A stretch of DNA of 64,000 bases from Akkermansiaceae bacterium (lineage in GTDB: Bacteria; Verrucomicrobiota; Verrucomicrobiia; Verrucomicrobiales; Akkermansiaceae), in the NCBI GenBank assembly GCA_017798145.1, contig CP059069.1, positions 2,031,226 through 2,095,225 of the forward strand, read 5' to 3'. Within the stretch, counting starts at the first letter, position 1. Every line of letters starts with the position of its first letter. The notes beneath the pieces were generated by a model. That model ran no database searches and was not told the DNA's origin. It worked only from the letters and a program-made list of their open reading frames with translations. The position numbers and the translations under genes are program-made. This document shows, one piece after another, positions 62,353-64,000 of this stretch.

Positions 62353-63714
62353 ATGAGCTCACAGCTATCATCCCGCCGCGGCTTCCTTCGCGGCTTTGGC
62401 GCGGCGGTTTCCCTGCCGGCACTGGAGGCCTTCCGCCCGCTGATGGCGGCCACGCAGACGGCGCGGGCGGTTGGCACAACTGCCAGCGGAGCCCCCCTGC
62501 GCATGGCATATCTCTACATCCCCAACGGGGTGAACGTGGCGAAATGGCGCCCCCAGGGAACCGGCTCCGGATACAAGATGGGTGCCTCTTTCGGGGAAAT
62601 GGAAAAACACCGTCAGGATTTCCAGATCTTCACCGGCTTCGAGCAGCAGAACGCGACCAACGGCGGCGACGGCCCCGGTGATCATGCGCGCGGCACCGCG
62701 GCTTTCCTGACCAGCGCCCGCCCGCGCAAGACCGCCGGCTCCGACATCAAGCTGGGCATTTCCGCGGACCAGGTGGCGGCGAACGCGGTTGCCTCGCACA
62801 CCCGCCTGGCCTCGCTGGAACTCTCCACCGATGGCGTCCGGAAATCCGGCAACTGCGATTCCGGCTACTCCTGCGCCTACCAGTTCAATCTCTCCTGGCG
62901 CTCGGAAAACCAGCCGATGACCCCGGAGGCGAACCCCCGCGCCGTCTTCGAGCGGCTCTTCGGCGGCGGCTCCGCGAAGGAACGCAACAACTCCCTTGGC
63001 CAGCGGCTTGCCTCCAAGAAATCCGTGCTCGATTTCATCGCACACGATGCCAGGGCCCTGCACCGCCACCTCGGGCGCACGGATCAGCACAAGCTCGACG
63101 AATACCTCACCGGAGTCCGCGAGATCGAGAAACAGATCGAGAAGGCCGAGGCGCTCGGAATCCCTGCGGATCCCGGCACACCCGCCCCGGAGGGCAAACC
63201 CGACGATTACAGGGATCACCTCCGCATGATGTTCGACATGATGGTGCTGGCCTTCAAAACCGATTCCACCCGCATCTCCAGTTTCCTGATGGCACATGAC
63301 GGATCGAACCGCTCCTTCGGCGACATCGGCGTGAACGACGGCCACCACAACCTCTCCCACCACCGCGGCAACGAGGACAACCTCCGCAAGATCGCCAAGA
63401 TCGACGAGTTCTACCTGGAGCAGCTTTCCTACTTCCTGGGGAAAATGAAGTCCACCGAGGACGTGGACGGGAAATCCCTGCTGCACAACTCGATGATCGT
63501 CTATGGCGGCTGCATTTCCGACGGCAACAAGCACAACCACGACGACCTGCCCATCATCCTCGCAGGCAACGGCGGGGGCGCATTCCAGCCCGGACGCCAC
63601 GTCGATCTCGGCGAGAACGTCCCGCTGGCCAACCTCTACCTCCGCATGCTCGACGAGTTCGGCGCCGGCGCGAAACGCTTCGGGGATTCCACCGGCTCGC
63701 TGCGCAAGGTCTGA
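62353..63714 (+). CDS. Tat-exported DUF1552 protein
   Basis: 453 residues. The Tat signal is SSRRGFLRGFGAAVSLPALEAF. The body has the DUF1552 blocks: RMAYLYIPNGVNVAKW, GDHARGTAAFLTSARP, SLELSTDGVRKSGNCDSGYSCAYQFNLSW, ISSFLMAHDGSNRSF and LAGNGGGAFQPGRHV. In planctomycetes and verrucomicrobia DUF1552 genes usually lie beside a cytochrome-c-domain DUF1592/1588/1587 gene; none is here. The reaction is not established. Confidence 0.88.
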   Translation: MSSQLSSRRGFLRGFGAAVSLPALEAFRPLMAATQTARAVGTTASGAPLRMAYLYIPNGVNVAKWRPQGTGSGYKMGASFGEMEKHRQDFQIFTGFEQQNATNGGDGPGDHARGTAAFLTSARPRKTAGSDIKLGISADQVAANAVASHTRLASLELSTDGVRKSGNCDSGYSCAYQFNLSWRSENQPMTPEANPRAVFERLFGGGSAKERNNSLGQRLASKKSVLDFIAHDARALHRHLGRTDQHKLDEYLTGVREIEKQIEKAEALGIPADPGTPAPEGKPDDYRDHLRMMFDMMVLAFKTDSTRISSFLMAHDGSNRSFGDIGVNDGHHNLSHHRGNEDNLRKIAKIDEFYLEQLSYFLGKMKSTEDVDGKSLLHNSMIVYGGCISDGNKHNHDDLPIILAGNGGGAFQPGRHVDLGENVPLANLYLRMLDEFGAGAKRFGDSTGSLRKV

Positions 63715-64000
63715 TCACAGCCCGCCGGGCCGGGAGATGAACCCGCATTCCAGGCCGAACCTTGCCGCGATCTTTTCCGAAAGAAAACGGACGCCGAAGG
63801 TCTCCGTGGCGTAATGGCCGGCGTAGATCACGTTGAGCCCGCGCTCCTCTGCCTCCACGTAGGTCCAGTGGGAGCCCTCGCCGGTGACAAACGCATCCAT
63901 CCCGGACGCGGCCACCCTGGCGACCTCCGAGCCGGCGCCCCCCGTGATGACCGCGACTTTCCGGATCTCCTCCCCACCCGCCGGGCAGAGAGTGACATCC
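63715..64000 (-). CDS. NIF3-family (YbgI-like) dinuclear metal protein, partial
   Basis: The frame continues past the window edge at 64000. About 95 C-terminal residues are seen: KVAVITGGAGSEVARVAASGMDAFVTGEGSHWTYVEAEERG and VIYAGHYATETFGVRFLSEKIAARFG. The GGAG and the GHYATE His/Glu are the metal ligands of the NIF3/YbgI fold. It converges on DUF1552, with the two stop codons directly adjacent. Confidence 0.82.
   Translation of the reverse strand, partial: DVTLCPAGGEEIRKVAVITGGAGSEVARVAASGMDAFVTGEGSHWTYVEAEERGLNVIYAGHYATETFGVRFLSEKIAARFGLECGFISRPGGL

Overview
The window looks like a chromosomal segment of a member of Verrucomicrobiota, most likely class Verrucomicrobiae. The evidence is a set of PEP-CTERM proteins with autotransporter-type beta-strand repeats, two sulfatases, a Tat-exported DUF1552 protein, a Verru_Chthon cassette protein A, a PUR-alpha-like small protein and GC-rich codon use. 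No rRNA, tRNA, CRISPR array or complete insertion sequence was found.

Layout. 1-4.2 kb: two minus-strand PEP-CTERM surface proteins, the first 5'-truncated, each followed by a hairpin terminator. 4.4-9.4 kb: ABM-fold monooxygenase, ankyrin protein, a RimK-type ligase coupled to a retropepsin-like protease, and an exported protein resembling a degenerate Lon protease domain. 9.5-15.8 kb: esterase, DoxX-like, NTF2-like, then a lipid-modification run (desaturase, FAD oxidoreductase, DUF1365, cyclopropane-fatty-acid synthase type methyltransferase). 16.1-22.1 kb: a sensor kinase/LuxR regulator pair followed by three PEP-CTERM genes. 22.2-24.6 kb: a truncated second copy of the methyltransferase, a HigBA-type toxin-antitoxin pair and DUF2062. 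24.7-31.6 kb: a complete F1Fo ATP synthase operon (a-c-b-delta-alpha-gamma-beta-epsilon) on the minus strand with a CRP-type site in front. 31.9-34.7 kb: HU, tRNA-dihydrouridine synthase, PUR-alpha-like protein, PIN/TRAM membrane protein. 34.8-43.8 kb: a sulfotransferase-methyltransferase-sulfotransferase fusion behind a lipoprotein, a small Tat-exported Cys-rich protein, a COG0523 GTPase, a double glycosyltransferase, a metallophosphatase and a sugar kinase-like phosphotransferase. 44-57 kb: glycan-use functions (two sulfatases, MBL hydrolase, XylFGH transporter, Fic protein, SGNH hydrolase, CE6/SASA esterase, M6 peptidase). 57.4-64 kb: Verru_Chthon A, an exported protein, rhomboid, DUF1552 and a partial NIF3-family gene.

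How they fit: the sulfatases, carbohydrate esterases and sugar ABC transporter point to scavenging of sulfated or acetylated polysaccharides; the PEP-CTERM proteins and glycosyl/sulfotransferases point to an elaborate cell surface. The most notable items are the kinase/regulator beside PEP-CTERM genes with a recurring upstream AATCGAY motif, the three-domain sulfotransferase fusion, the pseudo-Lon exported protein, the truncated methyltransferase duplicate, and several intergenic palindromic repeats.
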